A stretch of 56,778 nt of DNA from positions 46,558 through 103,335 of the forward strand of contig JAGOTG010000010.1 in NCBI GenBank assembly GCA_018061965.1. Reading direction: 5' to 3'. The notes under the pieces are model-generated. The model was not told the origin of the DNA, ran no database searches, and worked only from the letters and a program-made list of their open reading frames with translations. The position numbers and the translations under genes were made by a program. The first letter of the stretch is position 1. The number at the start of each line of letters is the position of its first letter. Below, one piece after another: positions 26,502 to 38,291 of the stretch. The stretch is from Legionellaceae bacterium. Lineage in GTDB: Bacteria; Pseudomonadota; Gammaproteobacteria; Legionellales; Legionellaceae.

Positions 26502-26541
26502 GAAGCGCTACGCTTTGCTGTTGGGCCAAGGCCCAACCTAC
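26502..26541 (-). repeat. Half copy of the REP-like palindrome, inverted
   Basis: Reads GAAGCGCTACGCTTTGCTG and then TTGGGCCAAGGCCCAACCTAC. This is the left half of the family element in reverse orientation. A small remnant (TAGGCCAAGGCCCACAG) follows at ~26598-26614. The 207-bp gap 26410-26616 holds little else. Confidence 0.75.
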
Positions 26542-26616
26542 ATTAAATTGCATATAAAAAAGTCAGTTACATTGATTGTCCAAATTAAAACTACCGTTAG
26601 GCCAAGGCCCACAGCC

Positions 26617-27207
26617 TCATCGATAACAAATAATACTAGAGAAACCCTTGCAATCCCCAAAGCATAATTTTTGATTCCCCAAAGCCTGTGTCGCAGCCAA
26701 ATGCTCTTCAGGTTGATATTCTGTTGATTTTTCATATCCCATATGTCGACAAAAAGATTGGGCCGCAGGTTTGCCACAACGGTTGCTATCTTGATAGCAC
26801 CAATCGATACGATAGTGATGAAAGCGCGGGACAACAAACTTTTTATAGCGATAATAATAATTACGTTTTGGTTTATGTTCGGCAGATGCTTCGCACCGAA
26901 TCAATTTAAATCCCGCACAATGCCAACCTCGGCAACAGCCTTTTTTATCCAAATAACTGGCCATTCCAATATTATGCGCAATGGTTGCACGTTTCGCCCG
27001 TTCATAGCCCATCGCTTGACAATAACCATCCGCCACACCTTTTCCACAAATGTGTTTATCTGACAAACAATAGCTCAAGCGTTGGTGATGAAACTGAGGT
27101 AACCAGAAATCGTGTCGATATACCGCCGAACTGGGTTTGGCGTAAGCCACCGAGACGCCCAAAATGGCGATAGCCAAAACTCTTATTATCCCTAATAATA
27201 AATTCAT
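26617..27207 (-). CDS. Secreted Cys-rich protein with an internally duplicated domain
   Basis: 196 residues with a cleavable signal peptide (cut near SVAYA-KP). Two homologous domains lie at ~33-105 and ~123-194. Each follows the pattern P.FHH.R..(Y/W)C, CGK..A...C..MGYE, a loop with LG or LD, C..G..C.GF..I.C. Six or seven cysteines per domain suggest disulfides, so periplasmic or exported. The family is not one I can name. It starts 20 bp after dnaE ends and may be cotranscribed with it. The function is unknown. Confidence 0.75.
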   Translation of the reverse strand: MNLLLGIIRVLAIAILGVSVAYAKPSSAVYRHDFWLPQFHHQRLSYCLSDKHICGKGVADGYCQAMGYERAKRATIAHNIGMASYLDKKGCCRGWHCAGFKLIRCEASAEHKPKRNYYYRYKKFVVPRFHHYRIDWCYQDSNRCGKPAAQSFCRHMGYEKSTEYQPEEHLAATQALGNQKLCFGDCKGFSSIICYR

Positions 27208-27227
27208 ACGGTTTCCCTATAGGCCTC

Positions 27228-30200
27228 TCAATAACACAGCATCACACGGTCTGCTTCTAAACTGTCCTTTAGAAATGATAATAATTGATCTCCGGGTCGT
27301 ACAGCAAAGGTTTTGTCCAAATTCAAAGTTGCTTTTGCCGTGGCATTGGCATACAAAATTTGTACCACGCAATCCCCTTGATGAGCTTGTAAGATTGTTT
27401 TGAGTTGGGGTATCAATTTTTCATCCTCAGGCCGCAAATGCAAGCGCAAACACCGCGCAAACTTCATCCGAGCTTCTTCCAAAGAGAATAATTGCGCTGC
27501 CATGATTTTAAAGCCCCCCGTAAAATCATCCTGACCTAATTCGCCTTCTATCAGAATAATATCGCCATTTTGTATAGGCGCCGTTTTGGTTTCTAAAATT
27601 TCCGCAAAAGCCACCACATCAACAAAGCCCTGTGCAGCCTCTACTTTGTAGATCACCAAACTCTTTCCACGCTTAGTCAGAATCTTTTTGCTTTGATTAA
27701 CCATCCCACAAACCAATACTTTTTTAGCTTGAAAACGACCTAATTGCGCTATAGGTTGGACAAACGATTGAAATTCCTGCTCATAAGGATCGACCGGATG
27801 ACCGCTTACATAAAACCCCAATGTTTCTTTTTCCGCAGTCAACCGCTGCATGTTGGACCAAGGTACGCAGGCTATATAAGCTTCCGTATCGTTTGGCCCT
27901 TCTTCTAATTCTGCGAACAAATCTCTTTGCCCAGTATGTGAATTTTGTAAATGCACCGCACCTATCGTCATCGCTGTATCCAGCGTTTGCATTAACCCGG
28001 CACGTTCAATTTTCCAAATATCCATACTACCGCTTTTAATCAATGCTTCTAAAACCCGACGATTGATCTTGCGTAAATCCACACGGCGACATAGATCGAA
28101 CAAAGACAAAAAAGGGCCCTGTTTGCGCCGCTCTTCGATCATATTTTCGAGCATGGCCTGTCCCAAGCCTTTGATAGCCCCCATACCATAACGAATGGTT
28201 TGCGCATCCACTACTGAAAACACATACTCCGAATTCTGAATAGAGGGTGGTAAAATGGTCAAGCCCATCGCTTTACATTCTTGAATAAACCCGACCACTT
28301 TATCAGTATTGTCCATATCCGAGGACAAAACAGCTGCCATAAATGCGGCTGGATAATGGGCTTTCAACCAAGCAGTTTGATAAGCAATCAGTGCATAGGC
28401 AGCAGAATGGGATTTGTTAAACCCATAACCCGCAAATTTTTCCATCAAATCAAAGATCTCTGTCGAGATCTCCAAAGAAATACCGCGCTGCAAAGCGCCT
28501 TGGGTAAAGATGGTACGCTGATTAGCCATTTCTTCAGGTTTTTTCTTACCCATCGCACGCCGGAGTAAATCAGCCGCCCCTAAAGTATACCCTGCCAAGA
28601 CTTGCGCAATTTGCATTACTTGCTCTTGGTAAAGAATAACTCCATAAGTTGGCTTCAAAATGGGTTCTAAATCTGGGTGCAAATACTCTATAGCTGCCAA
28701 CCCATGTTTACGTTCAATAAAATCATCGACCATCCCTGATTGCAAAGGACCAGGACGGAATAACGCAACCAGCGCAATCACATCTTCAAACGTATCGGGT
28801 TGTAAGCGATGAATCAAATCTTTCATACCCCGTGATTCCAGCTGAAACACGGCCGTAGTTTTACACGCTTTCAATAAATCAAAACTCACTTTGTCTACTA
28901 AAGGAATGGTAGCAATATCTATGTCTGGCAGCCCTTGTGCTTGTTGTTCGCGATTAATAATGGCCAGCGCCAAATGAATAATGGTTAAAGTGCGTAATCC
29001 CAAAAAGTCGAATTTCACCAGGCCGACGGATTCCACATCATCTTTATCAAATTGGGATACCAATTGCTGGCTCCCTTCTTCGCAATAAATAGCCGTAAAA
29101 TCAGTCAACTCTGAAGGCGCAATCACCACCCCCCCCGCATGTTTACCCGCATTGCGTGTGATGCCTTCTAAAGAGAGCGCCAAGTCCAGTAGCTCTTTGA
29201 CTTCCTCTTCATCCTGATAGCGTCTGGCCAATTCTGGTTCACGTTTAATAGCCTCTTGCAGAGTAATGCCTATTTCAAAAGGGATTAATTTTGCTATTTT
29301 ATCCACAAATCCATAGGGATGCGCCAATACTCTACCGACATCGCGTACCACCGCTTTCGCTGCCATGGTACCAAAAGTGATAATTTGGGATACCGCAGAG
29401 CGCCCGTATTTTTCAGCAACATAATCGATCACCCGATCGCGACCATCCATGCAAAAGTCAATATCAAAATCCGGCATGGAAACACGTTCTGGGTTCAAAA
29501 AGCGCTCAAAAAGCAAATCATATTGCAACGGATCTAAATCGGTAATGCCCAGAGAATAAGCCACCAGAGAACCCGCACCCGACCCACGCCCAGGCCCTAC
29601 CGGCACACCATTTGCTTTGGCCCATTGGATAAAATCAGCCACAATTAAAAAATAGCTTGAAAACCCCATGGGATTGATGACATCTAATTCGATTTGCAGC
29701 CGTTGCTCATACGCTTCGCGACTCAAATTCACAGCCAAAGAGATCTGCTCCAGTCGCTGCGCCAATCCCTTTTGTGCACAAAGACTTAAATACGCTTCCA
29801 CTGATGAGCCGTCTGACGTTGGAAAATTAGGTAAAGAATAATGACCAAGGTTCAACGTGACCGTGCAACGTTTGGCAATTTCCACTGAATTTTGCAACGC
29901 TTGGGGTAAGTCTGCAAACAATGCTGCCATTTCACTGGGACTACGTAAATATTGTTGATTGGAATATATTTTCTTGCGGCGCTCGTCAGCGAGGGTTTGT
30001 CCTTGATGAATACAGACTCTTGCTTCATGCGCATCATAGTCAGCGGCATGCAGAAATCTCACGTCATTGGTAGCCACCAGAGGTATTTTTAACAGATCAG
30101 CCAGACCGATTAAGCGTTGATTATAGTCCTGCTCTTCTGGCCGGTTTGTTCGAGTAATCTCTAAGTAAAATCGATCTCCAAACCGAGCTAACCACTGTTG

Positions 30201-30677
30201 TGCCAAGCCTTGCGCACGCTCACTGTCTTGCTGTAATAATGCCTGTCCAATATTGCCCGCAAACCCGCCGGACAGCGCGATTAAGCCCTCTGTCCCTGAC
30301 GCTAGCCAATCATAATGAATCCGTGGTTGCCCATGGTATTGGCCTTCTTGATAAGCTCTGGAAATCAAACGCGTCAAATTGCGATACCCGTCTTCTGATT
30401 GACATAAGAGCACGCACGCAAAGGTTTGTTCTGGATTTTGCGGATCACATAACAAAATATCGCACCCTAAAATAGGCTTAATGCCTGCAGCCAATGCGGC
30501 TTGATACACTTTGACGCCAGCAAATAAATTGCAAAAATCAGTGACAGCCACTGCCCACATATTCATTTTTACTAAACTGGACATCAAAGTCGGAATGCGA
30601 ATCGTACTATCTACTATGGAATATTCACTTCTCACATGTAAGTGGACGAATTCTGGGGTCTGGGATTGTTCAGTCAT
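27228..30677 (-). CDS. dnaE: DNA polymerase III subunit alpha
   Basis: Replicative polymerase catalytic subunit. 1149 residues, close to the usual 1160. N-terminal PHP domain (FVHLHVRSEYSIVD), palm motif PDFDIDFCMDGRD with catalytic Asp at ~402-406, GPGRGSGAGSLVAY, the helix-hairpin-helix/fingers region FNKSHSAAYALIAYQTAW, and an OB-fold near the C-terminus. It lies 30 bp after ligA, so ligA-dnaE probably form one unit. AAAGG precedes the ATG. Confidence 0.97.
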   Translation of the reverse strand: MTEQSQTPEFVHLHVRSEYSIVDSTIRIPTLMSSLVKMNMWAVAVTDFCNLFAGVKVYQAALAAGIKPILGCDILLCDPQNPEQTFACVLLCQSEDGYRNLTRLISRAYQEGQYHGQPRIHYDWLASGTEGLIALSGGFAGNIGQALLQQDSERAQGLAQQWLARFGDRFYLEITRTNRPEEQDYNQRLIGLADLLKIPLVATNDVRFLHAADYDAHEARVCIHQGQTLADERRKKIYSNQQYLRSPSEMAALFADLPQALQNSVEIAKRCTVTLNLGHYSLPNFPTSDGSSVEAYLSLCAQKGLAQRLEQISLAVNLSREAYEQRLQIELDVINPMGFSSYFLIVADFIQWAKANGVPVGPGRGSGAGSLVAYSLGITDLDPLQYDLLFERFLNPERVSMPDFDIDFCMDGRDRVIDYVAEKYGRSAVSQIITFGTMAAKAVVRDVGRVLAHPYGFVDKIAKLIPFEIGITLQEAIKREPELARRYQDEEEVKELLDLALSLEGITRNAGKHAGGVVIAPSELTDFTAIYCEEGSQQLVSQFDKDDVESVGLVKFDFLGLRTLTIIHLALAIINREQQAQGLPDIDIATIPLVDKVSFDLLKACKTTAVFQLESRGMKDLIHRLQPDTFEDVIALVALFRPGPLQSGMVDDFIERKHGLAAIEYLHPDLEPILKPTYGVILYQEQVMQIAQVLAGYTLGAADLLRRAMGKKKPEEMANQRTIFTQGALQRGISLEISTEIFDLMEKFAGYGFNKSHSAAYALIAYQTAWLKAHYPAAFMAAVLSSDMDNTDKVVGFIQECKAMGLTILPPSIQNSEYVFSVVDAQTIRYGMGAIKGLGQAMLENMIEERRKQGPFLSLFDLCRRVDLRKINRRVLEALIKSGSMDIWKIERAGLMQTLDTAMTIGAVHLQNSHTGQRDLFAELEEGPNDTEAYIACVPWSNMQRLTAEKETLGFYVSGHPVDPYEQEFQSFVQPIAQLGRFQAKKVLVCGMVNQSKKILTKRGKSLVIYKVEAAQGFVDVVAFAEILETKTAPIQNGDIILIEGELGQDDFTGGFKIMAAQLFSLEEARMKFARCLRLHLRPEDEKLIPQLKTILQAHQGDCVVQILYANATAKATLNLDKTFAVRPGDQLLSFLKDSLEADRVMLCY

Positions 30678-30707
30678 AATTACTGCCTTTTATAAGATTG
30701 GTACACT

Positions 30708-32771
<2,064 letters not shown>

Positions 32772-32796
32772 TTACTTTACAATAAATTCCTTGTTT

Positions 32797-34056
32797 ATGA
32801 TCCCTATGTTCACACCATTTTTTCTCCTATATTTACCATTCTTGTTCGCTGGAATAGGATTGCTGGGGCTGCTCAGCATTGGGTTCATTTTGTATTTGCA
32901 GCGCAAAATTTTACGTCAAGCACAACAACAACCGGCAGAACTGCAAAATCAACTTCGTAGTAGTTTGCATGAAATGCAACAGAATCTCCAACAATTCATG
33001 CATGCCGGACAAATCGGGATTCATGACAAAATAGCGCACACCCATCTCAGCCTACAACCCCTAATCGTCGAAAGCATTCAACGTCAAATGACCGATGTGC
33101 GCGAACAAATTGGGCATAGTTTCACGCAGCATTCCGGTGCTTTAACTCAGCATTTGCAAGCTGTCACAGAAGAAATTCGCACTCACTTACATAATTTAAC
33201 CCACCAGGTACAAAATCGACTCACTGAAGGCTTTGAAAAGACCTCCGCAACTTTTATTGATGTGGTACAACGTCTGGCTTTGATTGATGAGGCACAAAAG
33301 AAAATCACCGAACTCTCGCAACATGTCGTGAGCCTACAAGATGTCCTCGTCGACAAACGCGCACGCGGTGCTTTTGGGGAAGTGCAATTAGCTGCTTTGA
33401 TTGCCAATGTCATGCCCAGCTCGCATTACAGCATGCAATATACGCTGAGCAATCAAAAAAGAGCCGATTGCATTTTATTCTTACCTCAACCCACAGGCAA
33501 TCTCGTCATCGATGCCAAATTTCCTTTGGAAACCTATCAAAAACTCATGAATTTAGATGTCATGTCCTCCGAACGCAAAGGCTTACAACAGCAGTTTCGG
33601 CAGGACTTACAAAAACATATCAAAGATATTGCCGAAAAATACATCATTTCCGAAGAAACCGCCGACGGTGCCGTGATGTTTATCCCAGCAGAAGCTATTT
33701 TTGCCGAAATTCATGCTAATTACCCAGACATCGTTGCAATCTCTCAGCGCTTAAAAGTTTGGCTCGTCTCCCCTAGTACCTTAATGGCAGTCCTTACGAC
33801 TGCTCGGGCCGTCTTAAAAGATGATGCCACGCGTAAACAAGTTCACATTATTCAAAAGCATTTGCACTCGTTGGCCGATGATTTTCAACGCTTTGAAAAA
33901 CGTATGGACAAATTAACCAAACACATTGATTTGGCCCATCAAGACGTCAATGAGGTTAATACCTCCGCAAAAAAAATCACGCAACGTTTCCAAAAAATTG
34001 AAGCTGTTGAGTTGGAGGCAGATGCGTCTTTGGCCTTGATTGAAGAAGGCCTTTAA
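32797..34056 (+). CDS. rmuC: RmuC-family DNA recombination protein
   Basis: About 419 residues: an N-terminal membrane anchor (FFLLYLPFLFAGIGLLGLLS), a long coiled coil rich in Gln and His (~50-190), and then the nuclease-like RmuC core (RGAFGEVQLAALIANVMP, LVIDAKFPLETYQKL, AVMFIPAEAIFAEI). RmuC limits rearrangements between short inverted repeats in E. coli, which is notable beside so many palindromes. The start is uncertain: ATG at 32797 or 32806, with no strong ribosome site. Confidence 0.9.
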   Translation: MIPMFTPFFLLYLPFLFAGIGLLGLLSIGFILYLQRKILRQAQQQPAELQNQLRSSLHEMQQNLQQFMHAGQIGIHDKIAHTHLSLQPLIVESIQRQMTDVREQIGHSFTQHSGALTQHLQAVTEEIRTHLHNLTHQVQNRLTEGFEKTSATFIDVVQRLALIDEAQKKITELSQHVVSLQDVLVDKRARGAFGEVQLAALIANVMPSSHYSMQYTLSNQKRADCILFLPQPTGNLVIDAKFPLETYQKLMNLDVMSSERKGLQQQFRQDLQKHIKDIAEKYIISEETADGAVMFIPAEAIFAEIHANYPDIVAISQRLKVWLVSPSTLMAVLTTARAVLKDDATRKQVHIIQKHLHSLADDFQRFEKRMDKLTKHIDLAHQDVNEVNTSAKKITQRFQKIEAVELEADASLALIEEGL

Positions 34057-34109
34057 ATTAGTTGCATAAGGAGCATCTAGCATCACCGATTATCCGCTGC
34101 GGGAACTAA

Positions 34110-34137
34110 TTGGCTTTTTTATCCACAGTGGTATAAT
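34110..34137 (+). promoter_or_regulatory. Predicted promoter for the gene at 34167
   Basis: TTGGCT (34110-34115) and a perfect TATAAT (34132-34137) are separated by 16 bases, 30 bases before the start codon. Confidence 0.55.
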
Positions 34138-34166
34138 ACTGATCTTTCAAAAGCCAAGAGATTCTT

Positions 34167-35033
34167 ATGTTTTCAAAAATTGAACAGATATCCAGTATGG
34201 CACAAACTGAAATAGCTGATAAACTACAGCAGTATAGCGGCCACGAATACAATGATTTGCTCTTGCTACGAGACGCTTATGTGCGATTAGATGAATTGAT
34301 TCAGTCTGCAAAAGATCAGCATGCTACAGTCGGTTCTTTCATTTTATCCCGCCAACTCAAGCAAAGTGAAAAGGAATTAAATGCCTCTCAATTATTGAGC
34401 AACTTTCTTCAAGTATTGGATTATCCTCTCACAACAACCTTTACCTTGAATCAAAGACCAGAAGAGACATCTCGCATTGATATAGCCAAATTATTTTCTT
34501 TCTTCCCTTTGCTATTTATGGTTGTAATGTGCGCAAGCAATCCACCAGCGCTACTTGTAAATTTTGTGGCTAGGCGTCTTCTACTCATTTCTGCCATACC
34601 TCTTGCGATAACCTATGCTTGTGATAAACCTTTTAGTATGTCACGTTTCTATCAAGAAATGGCAGGTATAGAAAAAGCGCTTGCGTATGCTGTCTTCGGA
34701 TGCATGGTTGCACTAATCTTAGTATTAGCAGCGCCAGAAGCGACCATGTTGATGATTGGCACCGCTTTCATCGGGATGTTGGCTACTGGATCGGCTTTGT
34801 TGTTACACAGCAAGCATTTACAAACCAAACACGAATCTTTAATGGCATCGACTGCTCGGATTACTGACACCATAACACAGCAGAAAGGCTTCGCAGAAAA
34901 CTCTTCGTTGAGTTTTTTCAAACCAGGCACTCTGAGGAATATAGGGAAAGAGAACGGACAGCTCAGAAGTATAGTTCCTGAGCATATTAGGGGTATCGAT
35001 CAAATATTGTCGGGCATCACAGCCAGGCCATGA
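34167..35033 (+). CDS. Unknown protein with central membrane segments
   Basis: Not recognised. 288 residues. An amphipathic helical N-terminal half is followed by four hydrophobic stretches in two pairs: LFSFFPLLFMVVMCA and LLLISAIPLAITYAC, then AYAVFGCMVALILVLAA and MLMIGTAFIGMLATGSALLL. It ends in a soluble helical tail. There is no signal peptide. The layout (soluble helix, membrane hairpins, soluble tail) resembles effectors that insert in host membranes, but it could be an ordinary inner-membrane protein. Single gene with its own promoter. Confidence 0.6.
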   Translation: MFSKIEQISSMAQTEIADKLQQYSGHEYNDLLLLRDAYVRLDELIQSAKDQHATVGSFILSRQLKQSEKELNASQLLSNFLQVLDYPLTTTFTLNQRPEETSRIDIAKLFSFFPLLFMVVMCASNPPALLVNFVARRLLLISAIPLAITYACDKPFSMSRFYQEMAGIEKALAYAVFGCMVALILVLAAPEATMLMIGTAFIGMLATGSALLLHSKHLQTKHESLMASTARITDTITQQKGFAENSSLSFFKPGTLRNIGKENGQLRSIVPEHIRGIDQILSGITARP

Positions 35034-35073
35034 TACCAATCCAACCATTGCGAGAGCACTGAACAAACCAATT

Positions 35074-35091
35074 ATCCTAAATTCGGAAGTT
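35074..35091. repeat. Short dispersed repeat ATCCTAAATTCGG, copy 2
   Basis: ATCCTAAATTCGGAAGTT; 17 of 18 positions match the copy at 25083-25100. Confidence 0.4.
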
Positions 35092-35108
35092 AGACCTGGT
35101 GCAATTGG

Positions 35109-35136
35109 TTGATTATAATCCATATTGAGCTATAAT
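35109..35136 (+). promoter_or_regulatory. Predicted promoter for the gene at 35167
   Basis: TTGATT (35109-35114) and TATAAT (35131-35136) are 16 bases apart. Confidence 0.5.
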
Positions 35137-35166
35137 TAAACTATTATTCATAGTTTGGGGTTCAAT

Positions 35167-35490
35167 ATGCAAACAATCCTGGGTCTTTATTTGTCTGTGG
35201 GGTTATTAGCCATACTTGCCTGCAGTGTAACCTACGCGTGCTCTGCTCCTGCTCCGAAAATATCTTATTGTGATTCTTCAGCCGGGCGGAATGTACTCAC
35301 AAACGGCGACTACTCTAGCGAATATTGTACTCGGCGTGCTGTGATGAATCTACAGAAGTTTCAAGGCTGCTGCATGTGGCGAGGTGGCGTAGCAAAAATC
35401 ACCGAACAAGGTGGCGTTCGGTGTAATGACGGCTCTACCTCGGAGATTTGCACGCTACAATTGCCACATGAAAAAGGGGCTATTTATTGA
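35167..35490 (+). CDS. Small secreted Cys-rich protein
   Basis: 107 residues from the ATG at 35167 (GGGG 7 bases upstream; a TTG at 35155 overlaps that site). Signal peptide or lipoprotein-like leader (LGLYLSVGLLAILACSV). The mature part has about eight Cys (SYCDSSAG, EYCTRRA, FQGCCMWRGG, VRCNDGS, EICTLQ) in a compact domain. The repeated CC.W.GGV..I pattern suggests a disulfide-bonded exported protein. No family recognised. Single gene between repeats. Confidence 0.65.
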   Translation: MQTILGLYLSVGLLAILACSVTYACSAPAPKISYCDSSAGRNVLTNGDYSSEYCTRRAVMNLQKFQGCCMWRGGVAKITEQGGVRCNDGSTSEICTLQLPHEKGAIY

Positions 35491-35507
35491 TTTTAACGCA
35501 ATTTAAT

Positions 35508-35533
35508 GTAGGTTGGGCCTTGGCCCAACCTAC
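35508..35533. repeat. Short REP-like palindrome (26 bp)
   Basis: GTAGGTTGGGCC-TT-GGCCCAACCTAC, a perfect inverted repeat identical to the short form at 5800-5825, 17 bp after the stop of the small secreted protein. It may work as a terminator hairpin. Confidence 0.85.
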
Positions 35534-35618
35534 TAAGCACTGGTTACACCTCTTTCAATTATGCCCTAGACAACCAACCATTTACATTGCATAATTCTAG
35601 TCTTTTACGCGAAAGAGT

Positions 35619-36713
35619 ATGTCGCATCCACTCATCCAAATTAAGCATCTCTCTAAATCATATGGCTCAACAAAAATTCTCAAAGATGTTGTGCTCGATG
35701 TCTATCGTGGAGAATTCCTGACGCTTTTGGGCCCTTCCGGATGTGGAAAAACCACCCTTTTACGCTTAATCTCTGGATTTGAACAACCCACAAAGGGGGA
35801 AATTTTAATCAACGGGGCTTGCGTCAATCACTTACCCCCGCAACAGCGCAATGTCCATACTGTATTTCAAAGCTATGCTTTATTTCCGCATTTGTCGGTA
35901 TTTGAAAATGTCGCATTTGCTCTGCGCTGTCGCCATCTTCCAGAAATAGAAATCAACGAACAGGTCAAAGATGCGCTGGCTTTGGTGCAATTACAATCTT
36001 TTGGCAAACGCCGGATTAACCAACTCAGTGGTGGCCAACAACAACGAGTTGCCATTGCGCGGGCTGTCATAAACTGCCCACAGGTGCTCTTACTCGATGA
36101 ACCGTTGAGTTCTTTGGATTACAATCTGCGCAAAGCCATGCAATATGAGCTCAAGCAATTACAAAAATCGTTAAATATGACATTTATTTTTGTGACACAT
36201 GACCAAGAAGAAGCGTTATCCATGTCGGATCGGATTGCTGTTCTCAAACAAGGTGACATTGAACAAATTGGGACCCCGCGGCAAATTTATGAGACCCCGT
36301 CTAATTTATCCGTAGCGCAATTCATCGGCGAAACCAATTGTTTTGATGTCACTATAGAGGCCATCGCTAAAAAATATATTCATGTCTCGGTCGAATCAGT
36401 CCCCATCCGATGTAAAAAATCGATTGCTGCAGAGGTAGGCGATCAGTTTCATCTTATTGTCCGCCCTGAAGATGTCCGGGTTTGGTCACTGCATGAAGTA
36501 ACTGACGCGAAGCATATGATTCCTGGAAAAATTATTGATATCGTATACAAAGGCTCCACTGTCGCATTAAAGGTTGCCCTAAATTCCGGTCGAGTGATAT
36601 CCGCCATTGAATTTTTCAATGAAGATGATGACAAATTGGAATACCAAGACCAAGAAACCGTGTGGGTACAGTGGTTAACTGGCTGGGAACTATTATTACC
36701 TTATGAAAATTAA
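35619..36713 (+). CDS. potA: Spermidine/putrescine ABC transporter ATPase PotA
   Basis: ATP-binding subunit driving polyamine import. 364 residues. Walker A GPSGCGKT at 38-45, Q-loop, signature LSGGQQQRVAIARA (~137-150), Walker B VLLLDEPLSSLD, switch His in VTHDQEEA, and a C-terminal TOBE domain that regulates activity. First gene of potABCD; it overlaps potB by 11 bases. Confidence 0.93.
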   Translation: MSHPLIQIKHLSKSYGSTKILKDVVLDVYRGEFLTLLGPSGCGKTTLLRLISGFEQPTKGEILINGACVNHLPPQQRNVHTVFQSYALFPHLSVFENVAFALRCRHLPEIEINEQVKDALALVQLQSFGKRRINQLSGGQQQRVAIARAVINCPQVLLLDEPLSSLDYNLRKAMQYELKQLQKSLNMTFIFVTHDQEEALSMSDRIAVLKQGDIEQIGTPRQIYETPSNLSVAQFIGETNCFDVTIEAIAKKYIHVSVESVPIRCKKSIAAEVGDQFHLIVRPEDVRVWSLHEVTDAKHMIPGKIIDIVYKGSTVALKVALNSGRVISAIEFFNEDDDKLEYQDQETVWVQWLTGWELLLPYEN

Positions 36714-37527
36714 ACCCTTTTCAATTTATTTTATTTACACTTGGTTGATCTTATTTGGATTGATACCCATCGGCTTGATTTTTGCGGTTTCATGTTTGAC
36801 GGATAATTCATTGCATTTGGCAACATTACCTGTGACCATTGGTAATTATACTGCGCTACTCTCCCCGCTGTTTGCAAAAGTTTTATGGCGCTCGGCACTA
36901 ATGGCCGGGAGCGCAACCTTCCTGTGTCTTATTTTGGCTTATCCTTTGAGTTATATTTTAGTCAAATCCAAATATCAAACCCTCTGGCTGTTTTTAATCA
37001 TCATTCCGTTCTGGACCAGCTCTCTGATTCGTACTTATTCCCTCATTTCAATTCTGAAAATTCATGGTTTGCTAAACACCGTACTCCTAAAATTGCATCT
37101 CATTAGCGAGCCTATCGTCTTTCTTTACTCAAATTTTTCCGTCATGTGTGGGCTAGTTTATAATTTGCTACCGTTTATGGTGCTGCCTATTTTTTCCAAT
37201 ATGGAGCGCTTTGATTTTTGCTTAATCGAAGCAGCTCAAGACTTAGGCGCCAACCGCTGGGTGATTTTTTTTCGGGTCTTTTTACCAAACACCCTATCTG
37301 GCGTTCTAGCCGGCTCTTTGATGGTCTTTTTACCCGCCATGACTTTGTTTTATATCCCGGATATTTTAGGCGGCGCACGCTCAGTACTCATGGGTAATTT
37401 GATTCAGAACCAATTTTTAGTGGTAGAAAACTGGCCCCAAGGCGCCGCGATCAGTATGGTTTTGACCCTCATTTTAATGGTTTTACTCTGCTTTTATCGA
37501 CCTAAACAACAGGGCGTTCTTGTATGA
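36703..37527 (+). CDS. potB: Spermidine/putrescine permease PotB
   Basis: Inner-membrane permease, 274 residues, six spans, with the EAA loop EAAQDLGANRWVIFFRVFLP that docks to PotA. The first periplasmic stretch follows an N-terminal helix typical of PotB/PotH. It overlaps potA by 11 bases and potC by four, so translation is coupled throughout. Confidence 0.92.
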   Translation: MKIKPFSIYFIYTWLILFGLIPIGLIFAVSCLTDNSLHLATLPVTIGNYTALLSPLFAKVLWRSALMAGSATFLCLILAYPLSYILVKSKYQTLWLFLIIIPFWTSSLIRTYSLISILKIHGLLNTVLLKLHLISEPIVFLYSNFSVMCGLVYNLLPFMVLPIFSNMERFDFCLIEAAQDLGANRWVIFFRVFLPNTLSGVLAGSLMVFLPAMTLFYIPDILGGARSVLMGNLIQNQFLVVENWPQGAAISMVLTLILMVLLCFYRPKQQGVLV

Positions 37528-38291
37528 AATCCCTAATCCAAAAGTGCTATTTAATCCTCATCTTTGCTTTTTTATACCTTCCCATTTTGATATTGATCAT
37601 TTATTCATTTAATGATGCCAAATACTCTATGCAATGGCATGGTTCTACGCGAGAGTGGTACCATATTTTATTACAAAATACTGAAATTTGGTCTGCATTC
37701 CTCCACTCAACCCTTCTGGGCATTGCAGCCTCTTGTATTGCAACGCTGGCAGGTTTACTGGCTTCAGTGCAAATATTTTTATCACCAAAATTAAAAAAAC
37801 ATGATGGGTTTATGTCGCTATTGTTACTATTGATCATCATCCCTGATCTGGTTTTGGGCGTCTCTCTCTTGGTTTTCTTCAATTACACACGGATTCCTTT
37901 GGGATTTTTCAGTTTGCTCATTGCACATATTACTTTTTGCCTACCTTTCGTACTCTTAACCATATTAAGCCGGATTGAAACCTTGGACATGAATATTTAT
38001 CTCTCTGCGTTGGATTTGGGCGCCAGCCGCCTGCGAGCTTTGCGCAAAGTATTATTACCCTTACTGTTTCCGAGCATTCTCAGTGCTTTGCTTTTATCTT
38101 TTACTTTGTCATTTGATGATGTGGTGATCTCCTATTTCGTTGCTGGTCCTGAGTTTAATATTTTACCATTGGCAATTTTCTCCATGATTCGCTCCGGCAT
38201 TACGCCTGAACTCAATGCGTTGGGTACCATTACGTTGTTTATTTCGTTTATACTCGTGTTGATATCTTCGCTTTTAACCAGGAAAAAATAA
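37524..38291 (+). CDS. potC: Spermidine/putrescine permease PotC
   Basis: Second permease subunit, 255 residues, six spans, EAA-like loop SALDLGASRLRALRKVLLPL. The conserved early motif YLPILILIIYSFNDAKYSMQ is typical of PotC/PotI. Overlaps: ATGA with potB and TAATG with potD. Confidence 0.92.
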   Translation: MKSLIQKCYLILIFAFLYLPILILIIYSFNDAKYSMQWHGSTREWYHILLQNTEIWSAFLHSTLLGIAASCIATLAGLLASVQIFLSPKLKKHDGFMSLLLLLIIIPDLVLGVSLLVFFNYTRIPLGFFSLLIAHITFCLPFVLLTILSRIETLDMNIYLSALDLGASRLRALRKVLLPLLFPSILSALLLSFTLSFDDVVISYFVAGPEFNILPLAIFSMIRSGITPELNALGTITLFISFILVLISSLLTRKK

